The notes under the pieces are model-generated. The model was not told where the DNA came from, did not search any database, and saw only the letters and a program-made list of their open reading frames with translations. DNA of 33,419 nt, taken from JANMCE01 sp963791625. Its GTDB lineage: Bacteria; Actinomycetota; Acidimicrobiia; Acidimicrobiales; Ilumatobacteraceae. This document shows, piece after piece, positions 16,353 through 24,192 of the stretch. Position 1 is the stretch's first letter. The number at the start of each line of letters is the position of its first letter. The translations under genes were made by a program, and so were the position numbers. The stretch spans positions 1 to 33,419 of the forward strand of contig CAWBTA010000012.1 of assembly GCA_963791625.1 (NCBI GenBank). Direction: 5' to 3'.

Positions 16353-16838
16353 TCACCGAGGGTACGTTGTCCCGTTCGGCCTGATCGGGCTAGTCATTTT
16401 GGTGGTTGGGCTTGTCGGTGGTTTCCTGATCGCGACCGCGAGCCGACCATCGAGATCGCCGCCGAGTTTCCGGGCGACTTTTTCCCGTGCAGTGGCCTGC
16501 AGCGTGGCTGGGACCTGATCGGGATGGGCAATCATCAGTCGCCAGTGCCAGGCCGTCCGATCAGTACTGGTCGGATCGGACGGTTCGTCGCCGTCAGCCC
16601 ACCACAGCCCTTCGAGCGGTCCCACCTTGCGGCGCGGCCCGTCGATCCTGTTCAGCGCGATCACGACCGGGTACGAGCACGCGTACAAGGCTGCTACGCA
16701 CGCCGCGAAGTCAGGGGATTCCGGCGCTCCGGTGCCTTCGATTGCGACGAAGTCTGCCGCCGGGACCTCCACGAGCCTCGGCTCGTCCCGGGTCCGCTCG
16801 TCGCCCCGCGTTCCCGCCCGATTCTGTGCCGTGACCAT
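16353..16838 (-). pseudogene. GyrI-like effector-binding protein, 3' truncated
   Basis: The ATG at 16838 has a perfect AGGAGG 7 nt before it. The protein follows the GyrI-like family closely (FVAIEGTGAPESPDFAACVA, ALYACSYPVVIALNRIDG, VGPLEGLWWADGDEPSD, then AWHWRLMIAHPDQV) up to TAREKVARKLGG. After that the family's last third (the HxGPYxxE region) is missing and unrelated residues run to the stop at 16353. In its place the opposite strand encodes a hydrophobic segment. This suggests a recombination junction near 16460-16480. Confidence 0.65.
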
Positions 16839-16874
16839 CAGCCGCCCTCCTTTCAGAGTGCCCGTTTGCCCCAC

Positions 16875-17073
16875 GATGCCACCGCCGACGGTTGCACACG
16901 GGCGAAGGTCCCGTTCTGCACCGGGCGTTCGCCAGCGGTGACCGAGCGATCATGCGGCTCCAAGATCGCAAACGCCACCTGCGGTGGTGTGTGGGCCGCA
17001 GCTGCGGGCGGACGACCAACTCCACACGCGAGTCGTGGTCGGGTTCGTGATCGACACCGTGATCGTTCCCTCG
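16875..17073. other. Short stretch without a recognised gene
   Basis: About 200 bp on the 3' side of the ferric-reductase-like gene. On the minus strand short frames such as TITVSITNPTTTRVELVV look protein-like but are interrupted. Possibly a remnant. Confidence 0.3.
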
Positions 17074-17632
17074 TTATGGCGTTCCGCTCGCGCTTCTCGC
17101 AACGTGGAGCGCAGAGGTCGAGCGGGCGGCGCGGCGCACCGCTCGTCGGTTTGCGACTCGATACAGCAATGCCCAGGCGACGGCTAAGATTGCATGGCGC
17201 GTTCGCAGGAACCGATACCTCGCTTTGGCTGTACCGCGGCGGAGCTGCAGCATCATGCTGGTGAGCCAGAAGGCGATGTAGCTGGACAGGTGCACACCGC
17301 GCCAGAACCTGCGCGGAAGGCGTCGCATCGCCAGTGAAGTGATTTGGTCGGCGACGAGTAGCCACATTCCAGTCCGTCGCGTACGGGATCGTGATGTCGG
17401 CAAGCCCGAACGACACGTAGTTGTCGGCGACCAGCGCGACGAAATGGATCGAGCGGAACGACATGGTGAGGCCGCCGAGCCATCGGTGCAACGCGAGCAG
17501 CCACAGCGGGCTGCGATAGCTCGGGAACGCCTTCGTGGACAGCAGGATGCCCCAGATCACCGATGCGGTAAGCATCAGCCAAGCGACGATGCCGGGCGAG
17601 CGGGTCAGGAACCACCAGAACTGAGGGTTCAT
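17074..17632 (-). pseudogene. Ferric-reductase-like transmembrane protein, frameshifted
   Basis: From the ATG at 17632: NPQFWWFLTRSPGIVAWLML, then LLALHRWLGGLTMSFRSIHF and NYVSFGLADITIPYATDW, the haem-binding helices of the ferric-reductase-like/YedZ fold with the His pattern preserved. After a break near 17360-17375 the next frame continues MWLLVADQITSLAMRRLPRR, FWRGVHLSSYIAFWLTSMML. Compared with relatives, about ten residues between the helices also seem to be missing. Probably a membrane b-type cytochrome; broken as sequenced. Confidence 0.65.
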
Positions 17633-17727
17633 CGCACACCGCCGCACGATCGCGTCTCGATCCCGACGAGGTCGGCGGTTGTTAACACGAGGTCCGACGA
17701 GCTGGGAATGGCGATTCCACTGAGCCC

Positions 17728-18253
17728 GTGGCCCCTCGAGAGCGAGGCTTGGCCGAGGAAGTCGCCAAAGTCGAACACGGCATGGCTCGCCACCTGCTGC
17801 GAGTGCAGGGCATCGTGCTCCGCCACGTCAAAGCACTCCTGCTGTTTCTCGCCACATCCATCGCGGCTTTCGCAGCCTCCGGTGCGATTCAGTCCGATCC
17901 GAGCGTCGGAACCGCCACCGAGATCTGGCTTTCCGTGATCTATCTCGCCTGGGCCACCGGCGTAGTACTCGCCGATGGAGACCCGGTCCGACCGATTGAG
18001 CAGTTGCTGCGCTCCGAAGGTGCCACACGAACAGCGCTCGGTGCCGACATTCAACTCACCCGCATCGAGCGGATCTCAGTGCGCATCGCCTTCGCCGCGT
18101 TTGCTCTGTCCGCAACAGCGCTCGTCGTGACGATCACCAACGAACACCCACATGGTCGAACGCTTGTGTTCGGTCTGGTTGGAGGGTCAAATGACGGCGC
18201 TCGCGTTCGCCGTCACGCTCCTCCGGTGGATCAGCCGACTCCGGCACCACTAG
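17728..18253 (+). pseudogene. Four-helix membrane protein, frameshifted near the 3' end
   Basis: The frame from GTG 17728 encodes EVAKVEHGMARHLLRVQG, then hydrophobic helices ALLLFLATSIAAFAASGAI, IWLSVIYLAWATGVVLA and IAFAAFALSATALVVTI. Near 18165-18175 the sense moves to another frame, which reads GQMTALAFAVTLLRWISRLR and stops at 18253. Uncorrected, the first frame continues as Arg-rich nonsense to 18501. No family recognised. Confidence 0.5.
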
Positions 18254-18329
18254 CGCGTACCAAGCGGCGGCGTTCGGAGCGATGCCGCTTCAGAAGCGCG
18301 GCGCCGCGTCGAAGCCATCGCGGCCAACA

Positions 18330-19271
18330 TCATTCGGTGCCTCTCGGCGTCACCCCGTACCAAGGCTCGGCTGCGAGGTCGGCCTCGACAATGGCCCGGT
18401 CCTCGGGATCGTCGACCACCACCCCGAGCGCTGCCAAGAGTTCGGCCGTGGCCGCCGAAGAATCACCGCTGCAAGCCAAGGACCGAGCCATCGCTTCGTG
18501 AGCGTAGGCCCGATCGAAGTCCTGCGCGCCTTCGGCATCGGACAGCAGTACCGCGCACCGCCTCGCATGGCGCAAAGCCTCTGCTCCGTGCCCGGCGAAC
18601 GCGTGCACACGACTGCACAGATACTCGGCCCGGGCCCGATTCAGCGGCGTACCCGCAATCGACCAGTGGTAGGCCGACGCGTGGGCGGCGTGGATCATCA
18701 ACTCGTCGTTCTCGCGGCTGTCGAGCAACTCATAGGTGCGGCCGTTCGCCTGAGATGCCATCGTCTTGTGGAAGGCAATGTCAGCCGGCTGGGTGGCTGA
18801 AAACGGGCTTCCCCCATCGGCGGGGACTTGACCAAGCGGTGTGCCTGTCTCCAGCACCGACTTCAATCCGTTGATCACGACGTTCCAACCGTCGGCCGTA
18901 TGCGCCCACGTGTTCGGCGAGTTGAACAGGTCACCGTGACGAAGCACGACGCGACACACCACCGGGTCATCGCAGAGCGGTGTGATCGTCCATTCGACCC
19001 GCGAAGGCGGCTCTCCGGCGAGGGCCGGCGCGTACTTCGCCGACCACGTCATCACCAACCTGCGCGGTTCGTCCACTTCGACCAGGACGCCGTCCACCGC
19101 GAGCGAGCCGTTAGGCATCGTGTAGGCAACCGACCCGTTTGGTTCCCAACCCGAATTCACGGCGGTGTGGAAGAAGTACTGCCGTGTGAACTCCGGTTTG
19201 GTGAGCGCGGCCCAGACCGCTTGGGGCGTGGCACGAATGTAGGTCTCGAAGACATGGGCGGGTCGGGACAC
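18330..19271 (-). CDS. SRPBCC (AHSA1) domain fused to a helical-repeat domain
   Basis: A 313-residue two-domain protein. Residues 1-145 are AHSA1-like SRPBCC (FETYIRATPQAVWAALTKPEFTRQYFF, then RRLVMTWSAKYAP and GWNVVINGLKSVLETG). Residues ~165-305 are helix pairs of TPR type (YELLDSRENDELMIHAAHAS, RAEYLCSRVHAFAGHGAEAL, DRAYAHEAMARSLACSGDSS). The GTG start at 19271 lies inside the upstream ArsR frame, a 115-bp overlap. With that regulator it forms an ArsR-SRPBCC unit; the appended helical domain is unusual. Confidence 0.82.
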   Translation of the reverse strand: MSRPAHVFETYIRATPQAVWAALTKPEFTRQYFFHTAVNSGWEPNGSVAYTMPNGSLAVDGVLVEVDEPRRLVMTWSAKYAPALAGEPPSRVEWTITPLCDDPVVCRVVLRHGDLFNSPNTWAHTADGWNVVINGLKSVLETGTPLGQVPADGGSPFSATQPADIAFHKTMASQANGRTYELLDSRENDELMIHAAHASAYHWSIAGTPLNRARAEYLCSRVHAFAGHGAEALRHARRCAVLLSDAEGAQDFDRAYAHEAMARSLACSGDSSAATAELLAALGVVVDDPEDRAIVEADLAAEPWYGVTPRGTE

Positions 19272-19585
19272 GGCGCTTCCTCCACGGTGGTCTTTAGGTC
19301 GAGCATCGCGACGACCCAGGGTTCGGTGAATTGCGAGATCCAGCGGTCGTGGACCTCACGGATCGGCACGGGGTTGAGATAGTGAAACTTCTCTCGACCG
19401 TCGCGATGCGTGACCACCAGGTGTGCCTCTTCGAGGACAACGAGGTGCTTCATCACGCCAAAGCGGGTCATCACTGGAAACGCCGAGCAGATCCCCCCAA
19501 GGGTCAAGCCACCCGTTGCATCCCGTAGCAGGTCGAGAATGGCACGCCGGGTCGGATCAGCTAACGCTCTGAACACGGCATCCAC
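19157..19585 (-). CDS. ArsR-family regulator of an SRPBCC operon
   Basis: A winged helix: VFRALADPTRRAILDLLRD, LGGICSAFPVMTRFGVMKHL, EEAHLVVTHRDGREKFHYLN, then PIREVHDRWISQFTEPW, as in the metal-independent ArsR group paired with SRPBCC proteins. The conserved part ends near 19275 (LKTTVEE); the remaining ~35 residues, overlapping the SRPBCC gene, look like read-through of that gene in another frame, so the true stop may have been lost. GTG start at 19585, 6 nt after a TAAGCT box. Confidence 0.8.
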   Translation of the reverse strand: MDAVFRALADPTRRAILDLLRDATGGLTLGGICSAFPVMTRFGVMKHLVVLEEAHLVVTHRDGREKFHYLNPVPIREVHDRWISQFTEPWVVAMLDLKTTVEEAPCPDPPMSSRPTFVPRPKRSGPRSPNRSSHGSTSSTPP

Positions 19586-19591
19586 ACCAGC

Positions 19592-19621
19592 AGCTTATGT
19601 GACAATATGGTCACATGTAAA
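19592..19621 (-). promoter_or_regulatory. ArsR operon promoter containing a 20-bp palindrome
   Basis: TTTACA (19621-19616) and TAAGCT (19597-19592) are 18 bp apart on the minus strand. The palindrome ATGTGAC-N6-GTCACAT (19597-19616, perfect 7-bp arms) fills the whole spacer, a natural repressor position for the ArsR encoded just downstream. Confidence 0.65.
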
Positions 19622-19670
19622 GGGCTTCGTGTGCCGACGGTCGGCCGCCATTTCGATCAGGAGATAATGC

Positions 19671-19691
19671 ATCAAATAGAGCTGATACGGT
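19671..19691 (+). promoter_or_regulatory. Promoter and ArsR-type operator of the ArsR-ArsC gene
   Basis: ATCA (19671-19674) and TGAT (19683-19686) form an inverted repeat resembling arsenic-repressor sites (ATCAA-N-TTGAT type). TACGGT (19686-19691) overlaps it and ends 7 nt before the GTG at 19699, so the transcript would be leaderless. Confidence 0.45.
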
Positions 19692-19698
19692 TCGGCCG

Positions 19699-20210
19699 GT
19701 GGACCACCTGTCACCACCCGAGATCCTCGGCTGCTCAGCGACCCGCTTCGATGGCAGCTGATGGTCGAACTCGGCCACAGCGATCGTCGCGTAGCTGAGC
19801 TCGTGGAGTTGGTCGGGAAACCGCAGAACCTGGTCTCCTACCACTTGGCGGAACTTCGCCACGCTGGAATTGTCAGTGCTCGCCGAAGTTCGGCCGATGG
19901 CCGTGACGTCTACTACCGGGCCGATGTGTTCCGATGTCGAGACCTGGTTGGCGAAGCCGGCCGCTTGCTTCATCCAGGGCTCTCGCTCGCTCCGACGTCA
20001 ATCGACGCGAAGGGGCGACGGGCCCGAGCGCGGGTGCTGTTCCTGTGCACCGATAACAGCGCCCGTTCCCAGATCGCCGAAGCCCTCGTCACCCACCAAT
20101 CCGCCGGCTCCGTCGAGGCCCGAAGCGCAGGTAGCCATCCCAAGGCGTTGCATCCGAACGCGGTGCGGGGCGTCGAAATTTCCGCCAACTTCCCAATGAC
20201 AAATGAATGA
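19699..20210 (+). pseudogene. ArsR-ArsC (arsenate reductase) fusion, frameshifted and truncated
   Basis: The start GTG 19699 gives DHLSPPEIL; a one-base loss near 19728 then moves the sense to the frame LLSDPLRWQLMVELGHSDRR, which continues as an ArsR winged helix (KPQNLVSYHLAELRHAGIV). From ~residue 100 a low-molecular-weight phosphatase/ArsC domain begins (ARVLFLCTDNSARSQIAEAL, with the C-x5-R loop) but ends after HPNAVRG, losing the catalytic Asp region and over half of the domain. The truncation lies next to the attachment site at 20285, so it probably marks an island border. Without correction, ATG 19761 is the first start. Confidence 0.78.
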
Positions 20211-20215
20211 CAAAT
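20197..20215. repeat. Tandem TGACAAAT repeats left of att site A
   Basis: TGACAAAT occurs at 20197 and 20208, 11 bp apart. A nearly identical pair lies left of att site C (31506 and 31518). Probably integrase arm-type binding sites at the right end of an older element. Confidence 0.5.
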
Positions 20216-20232
20216 CGGCCTCTGGAACCGGG

Positions 20233-20266
20233 AAAGCCCTCCCCGGATTTTCCGGAAAGGGCCTTT
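20233..20266 (-). terminator. Hairpin downstream of the tRNA remnant A
   Basis: AAAGCCCT pairs with AGGGCCTTT (one bulge), with CCGG/CCGG pairing inside. It lies just past the 3' end of the minus-strand tRNA remnant, where a tRNA terminator is expected. Confidence 0.5.
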
Positions 20267-20284
20267 GACCAGGTATTACGTTGG

Positions 20285-20326
20285 TGGCGGGGACAGGATT
20301 TGAACCTGTGACCTTCGGGTTATGAG
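20285..20326 (-). repeat. Attachment site A: 42-bp 3' part of a tRNA-Met(CAU) gene
   Basis: Read on the minus strand it begins CTCATAACCCGAAGG (anticodon loop with CAT), continues through a full T arm (AGGTTCAAATCCT) and ends CCCCGCCA at the acceptor. The 5' half needed to pair with the CCCGA stem is absent to the right, so this is a remnant, not a gene. Identical 42 bp occur at 25486-25527 and 31592-31633. The CTCATAACCC loop/stem resembles the initiator tRNA most. Confidence 0.85.
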
Positions 20327-20402
20327 GTCGAATCCGCTGCTCAGAGAAACTCCTGGTAGATGGCCATTTTACCTGACCAGGAACGGTTTCAACTCCCCGT
20401 TG

Positions 20403-20454
20403 TTTACCGCTATTCCCCGCTGATTACCGCTGTGCTGGTACATATTTGGTACAT
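20403..20454. repeat. Direct repeats at the left end of element 1
   Basis: TTACCGCT occurs at 20404 and 20424, and TGGTACAT at 20436 and 20447 (11 bp apart), just inside att site A. They look like arm-type sites for the element 1 integrase and differ from the TGACA repeats at the other ends. Confidence 0.45.
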
Positions 20455-20501
20455 GGGAATCGTGCGCAACCACCCGAGGAGGTCAGTGCGAATCACCCCG
20501 C

Positions 20502-20882
20502 CTACGAGTCCTCCGGGTTCACGGTGGGTAGCGGCCCGTCAGCGGTCGTCTTGCCCTGCGTACGGGGCCTCGCGACGTCGTTGACGACAGTGCAGATGCC
20601 GTACACCCTGGCGTGGCCGGTCCAGCCGTTCACTCGACCGCGGTTGTTGCTGATCTGGACCCGTGCTCGGTCATGGTCGACGGCCGATACCAGGTGCAGA
20701 TAGGTGGTGCCGGCCACGCGTACGAGCACGATGTCACCGACCTCGACCTTGGTGGCATCGACGGGTTCGACTCTCACGTTCTGGCGGCTCTGTATGAGCG
20801 GCACCATCGAGTTTCCCGCCGGTCGGAACTCGACCGTCTCACCACCGACAACGCGAGCGGCGATGGCGTCCATCATTCCCAC
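20502..20882 (-). CDS. S24/S26-like peptidase-fold protein without membrane anchor
   Basis: A 126-residue protein with FRPAGNSMVPLI (Ser25 in the GxSMxP signature), then VEVGDIVLVRVAGTTYLHLVSAV. Bacterial S26 and S24 enzymes use a Lys general base around the second block; here Arg55 and His63 stand there, and the YLHLV placement recalls the His of Sec11-type enzymes. No membrane helix is present. Downstream of the HTH gene by 9 bp, so probably one operon. It could be a protease controlling the HTH protein, or a non-catalytic relative. Confidence 0.6.
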   Translation of the reverse strand: MGMMDAIAARVVGGETVEFRPAGNSMVPLIQSRQNVRVEPVDATKVEVGDIVLVRVAGTTYLHLVSAVDHDRARVQISNNRGRVNGWTGHARVYGICTVVNDVARPRTQGKTTADGPLPTVNPEDS

Positions 20883-20891
20883 AGTTGTGCC

Positions 20892-21332
20892 TTACGCGGC
20901 GGCCGGATCATTGAGTGTCGCCGTCTCGGTGACGCTCACCCCGAGGGCCTCGGCGATATCGGCGAGTCTGGCGAGACTCGCAGCCGAGTAACCGGTCGAT
21001 TCGTACCGTTGCACTTGCTGTTCGGCAATCCCCAACTCGTCAGCAAGTCGACGTTGTGTCCAACCACGAGCAACGCGCGCCTTGATCAGCAGGTCCGCGA
21101 TGCCGCGCAGACTGGATGCTTCGAACGTGCGCTGCTCACCGGACCGCAGTTGGTCGTAGTCACTGATCTCCAACCGGAGATCCTCAGCCTGAGCGAGCGC
21201 GGCGTCGATCTGCAACTGCTCCATCCGCGTTCGGTTCTCGGCCGGGTGGCGTTCGCCGAGTTCGGCCGCGGCAGCCTCGAACCGGGCCAGCCAGGTCTTC
21301 GTATTGCGGTACTGCACGTCGTTCGTGATCAT
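20892..21332 (-). CDS. XRE-type HTH protein with long N-terminal helical domain
   Basis: A 146-residue protein. Residues 1-70 are charged helices (YRNTKTWLARFEAAAAELG). Residues ~78-135 are an XRE helix-turn-helix (LLIKARVARGWTQRRLADEL, GIAEQQVQRYESTGYSAASL). The ATG overlaps the stop of the nucleotidyltransferase-like gene in ATGA (21329-21332). The pairing resembles toxin-antitoxin modules in which the second gene is a DNA-binding antitoxin. Confidence 0.8.
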   Translation of the reverse strand: MITNDVQYRNTKTWLARFEAAAAELGERHPAENRTRMEQLQIDAALAQAEDLRLEISDYDQLRSGEQRTFEASSLRGIADLLIKARVARGWTQRRLADELGIAEQQVQRYESTGYSAASLARLADIAEALGVSVTETATLNDPAAA

Positions 21333-21772
21333 GTGTTCACCTCGGCAGGATTGAAGACGACGATGCCTTTTTGTCGTCCGGTTCGGTCGTGTTGAAAGAA
21401 CTCGCTGAACAACGAGTCACTGGACAGGTTCACCCAATTCGGGAACAACTCTCCCCCGAACCGCATCTTCTGAGCCTTACGGCCACACGCGAGATCGAAG
21501 AAGACGGGGTCAAGTCCAGACTCGTCGACTCCGCTGTCGTCCCAAACGGCATCGAAATCGCCCGGCGTGTCTTTCGCTGTCACGAAGCTGCCGTTGAGCC
21601 AGATCTTCCGACAGCCCGCCACCGCTAGCAAGCTCGCAGCCTCTGATAACCCGTCGAGGAGTCCGCGCCGCCATGATGTCCAACCGAAGCGGTCGACGAT
21701 CTCGACCCATGACGCGACGTGCTCTCCCGACGGCAGGTAGCCAGTCTCAGGATCGAACGGCGGGAGCGACAC
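21329..21772 (-). CDS. Nucleotidyltransferase-fold protein (DUF6932-like), possible toxin
   Basis: A 147-residue protein. WLNGSFVTAKDTPGDFDAVWD fits the polymerase-beta-type signature GS-x9-DxD (Gly61, Ser62, Asp72, Asp74), so metal-dependent nucleotidyl transfer is possible. It resembles DUF6932-type proteins. First gene of a three-gene minus-strand operon with HTH and S26-like proteins. A TATTGT box (21784-21779) is 6 nt before the GTG start, so it is probably leaderless. A toxin-antitoxin or defence role is inferred from fold and context only. Confidence 0.68.
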   Translation of the reverse strand: MSLPPFDPETGYLPSGEHVASWVEIVDRFGWTSWRRGLLDGLSEAASLLAVAGCRKIWLNGSFVTAKDTPGDFDAVWDDSGVDESGLDPVFFDLACGRKAQKMRFGGELFPNWVNLSSDSLFSEFFQHDRTGRQKGIVVFNPAEVNT

Positions 21773-21851
21773 ACCCCAACAATATCACTGTGTTACTCGT
21801 TTGGTTTCCCGGGTTTGCGGGGTCGAAAAGTCCGCAGGTCGCAAACCACGA

Positions 21852-22661
21852 TCACGTGACTCGAAGGTTCGCGAGGAGGAGAACAACGAACCCACCATTG
21901 TGGGCTTCGATGTCGGACAGCGATTCCTTCGATCTCGGTTTCGAGATAGCTGGCCCGATACCGACGGTGATAATGGCCGTGCAGCAGAAGTTTGGGGTCG
22001 CGTGACACGCACGGCTTGAGCGACCCGCTGGTTCGAGTCGGCACAATCAGCGCGCAATATCGGGTCGGCGAGCGGCATGATGCCTGGCGGCAGGATCGGT
22101 GCGTCATGGGCCAGCAGCACATCGAGCCCTTCGTCGCGCGCGTTCGATCAGCGTCTCGACATCGTCATCGGTGATCGTTTCGGTTGACCACCATGACTCG
22201 TTCTCGACCCGTACAGAACGGTCGATCGAAACTGCGCCGCCGAGTGCCCCGAACCGGACTCCGTGCCATGACCAGACCGCGCCACGGTCGGCCCAATCGA
22301 GCACACCATCGCGTATCGGTCGAACACCATGGTCGTTCGCGGGATGAACATCGCGGACGAGTGGATGCGCGTCATGATTGCCGTCGATAACTCGCAGCCA
22401 CACGCCAGCGGTCCGGTAGATGTCGGCGAGTTCATCGAGCCACCGATTGTCCAGCGTTACGTATCCGGTCGCGCGCAGGACCCGTTGGTCGGGCCAGAAC
22501 CCGAAATCACCGAGCTGTATGACACCGCAACAGCCGAGCTTGACCGCAAGGTCGGCAAGGGTCCGCAGCCACCAGCCGTTGCCGTGCGTATCACCCACGA
22601 CGAGCAGACGCGACTCAAGTGCCGGTGGGCCCGGCACCTCGTTGATCGTCACCGTCGGCAT
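21852..22661 (-). pseudogene. Metallophosphoesterase, several frame breaks
   Basis: The first frame (ATG 22661) has LLVVGDTHGNG, IQLGDFGFWP, VIDGNHDAH and ESWWSTETITDDDVETLIER. Then the sense jumps frames near 22125 (LDVLLAHDAPILPPGIMPLA), near 22015 (DPKLLLHGHYHRRYRASYLE) and near 21920 (SDIEAHNGGFVVLLLANLRV, stop at 21852). All five metal-binding motifs of the calcineurin-like fold survive across the pieces. The joined length (~269 residues) matches the intact relative at 28791. Either a recently broken gene or a poorly sequenced one. Confidence 0.72.
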
Positions 22662-22766
22662 GTCAATGATTGTCGCTGATCAGCGAGTGGCCGCGCCGGT
22701 CGGTTTCGTGGGCGCGCACGGGAACGATGCGCGGGAAGGTTCGATTGGAGCGCGTACGGTGGGAGC

Positions 22767-24113
22767 GTGCCGGGTTCGATTTCTGCTGCGCTTCGAGCGC
22801 TCGCCGCCGATGATCCCGAAGCTGCCAACGACGCCCGCCACACGCTCGGATGGATCGTTGGCGACGAAGACGTTGACGATCCCGCCGCGGTGTCGTTGGC
22901 TGGTGTGGAGCGGTTCGTCTGGTACGACCTGGCCATCAAATGGATGATGCCCGATGAGGACAAGCCACCAGTCGTGGATGCGCTGGCCCGCGTGTTCGAT
23001 CTGCTTGATCGGCCGTTGTGCGCAGAAGTTTGCCGGTCGGCGCTCACAGCCGATGTACTGGCGGCGTGGGCTGAATCACATCAAGCAGGCCGCAAGGCGT
23101 TCGACCGGGCAATGAAGACTTCGATGGTGGAACCGGTCGACAGCGACCGCCTCGTGTGGGGTTCGATGTTCGGGTTGAACGAGGCGCTCGCTCGTGACGC
23201 TGTTGAAAATGCGTTGGAGGACGCCCTCGTGACGAATCGGCTGGTGCGTGGCCGTCAGGGGTGGCGGGCGGTGCAGAAGGCGGTCGCCGGTGAGGTGCTC
23301 GATAGCGATCATCCGACCGAGCCGGCTCAAAGCTGGTTGACGTCGATCATCACGGAACGGCTTTCGTCGTGGGTCGGTGATACTCGCCGTTCACCGGCTC
23401 TCACCGCGCTGCGGTCTCGTGTCGCGAATCAGCTTCTCGCTCCGATCGCGGTGCCGGCAGGTGTGGTCGAGGTGTTGGAACCGGCGCTGTGGTTCTGTGA
23501 CGAACTGTGCGCGGGCGGGATCGATCTCACGCAGAAAGGGTTCCTTGGTCAGAAGTTCGTGCAACGCACCGCGACCGAACGGGGCTGGTGGACCTATGGC
23601 GGAACACCTCGTACCGAGACCGACGTGTGGCAACTCCACGAACTCCACACCCTCACCAAGAAGACCCGGCTCGCGCAACGCGAAGGCACACGGTTGATGC
23701 CGACCATCGCCGGGATTGAATCACGCTCGAAACCACAACAGACGTGGGGGCGGATTGTTGAGCATCTTGCAGGAGGCGGCGACTTCGAACAGGCCGCGTT
23801 CGAGGCATGCATGCTCATCATCGTCGGGGCGAACGGACCGGTCAGCCACAAACTGATGGTCACCGACGCGGCGCGGGCGTTAGTCGAATACGGCTGGCAG
23901 ACCGGACCGAAAGGTCGACCGACCGAACCGGTCGGCGAACAGCAAATCAGCTACGCGTTCACGACCGGCATACGACGCCTGAACCTGCTCGGCATGACCA
24001 TCGAGAACGACGACTGGAAGAACCGCCAGATCGAACTCACCCCAACCGGCCGGGTCATGGTGCTCGCCTGGCTACGCAACCTCGCAACCGGACCGCGTCA
24101 CGGATTCGCCTGA
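22767..24113 (+). CDS. Unknown protein with C-terminal winged-helix-like region
   Basis: A 448-residue soluble protein. The first 240 residues are mainly helical and unrecognised. Residues ~260-335 (GIDLTQKGFLGQKFVQ, ETDVWQLHELHTLTKKTRLA, EGTRLMPTIAG) resemble the LTxxGYL...W.LH.L...L..R..G.L..T region following the pRiA4b ORF-3 domain in plasmid-type proteins, which looks like a winged helix; residues ~385-440 hold another such unit (IELTPTGRVMVLAWL). GTG start 6 nt after TACGGT, so leaderless. Located before the integrase in element 1. Confidence 0.6.
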   Translation: MPGSISAALRALAADDPEAANDARHTLGWIVGDEDVDDPAAVSLAGVERFVWYDLAIKWMMPDEDKPPVVDALARVFDLLDRPLCAEVCRSALTADVLAAWAESHQAGRKAFDRAMKTSMVEPVDSDRLVWGSMFGLNEALARDAVENALEDALVTNRLVRGRQGWRAVQKAVAGEVLDSDHPTEPAQSWLTSIITERLSSWVGDTRRSPALTALRSRVANQLLAPIAVPAGVVEVLEPALWFCDELCAGGIDLTQKGFLGQKFVQRTATERGWWTYGGTPRTETDVWQLHELHTLTKKTRLAQREGTRLMPTIAGIESRSKPQQTWGRIVEHLAGGGDFEQAAFEACMLIIVGANGPVSHKLMVTDAARALVEYGWQTGPKGRPTEPVGEQQISYAFTTGIRRLNLLGMTIENDDWKNRQIELTPTGRVMVLAWLRNLATGPRHGFA

Positions 24114-24192
24114 GCCACGCACCGCACATTCCTTGGCGTCTCGTGTGATCTTCGGGTTGGCTCCGAACAGTTCACGGCCGATGAGGACGGCT

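Noticed and set aside
20285..20360. Intact tRNA gene at any of the three cores
   Set aside because: At all three sites the sequence 5' of the anticodon does not pair with the anticodon or acceptor 3' strands and no D arm is present.
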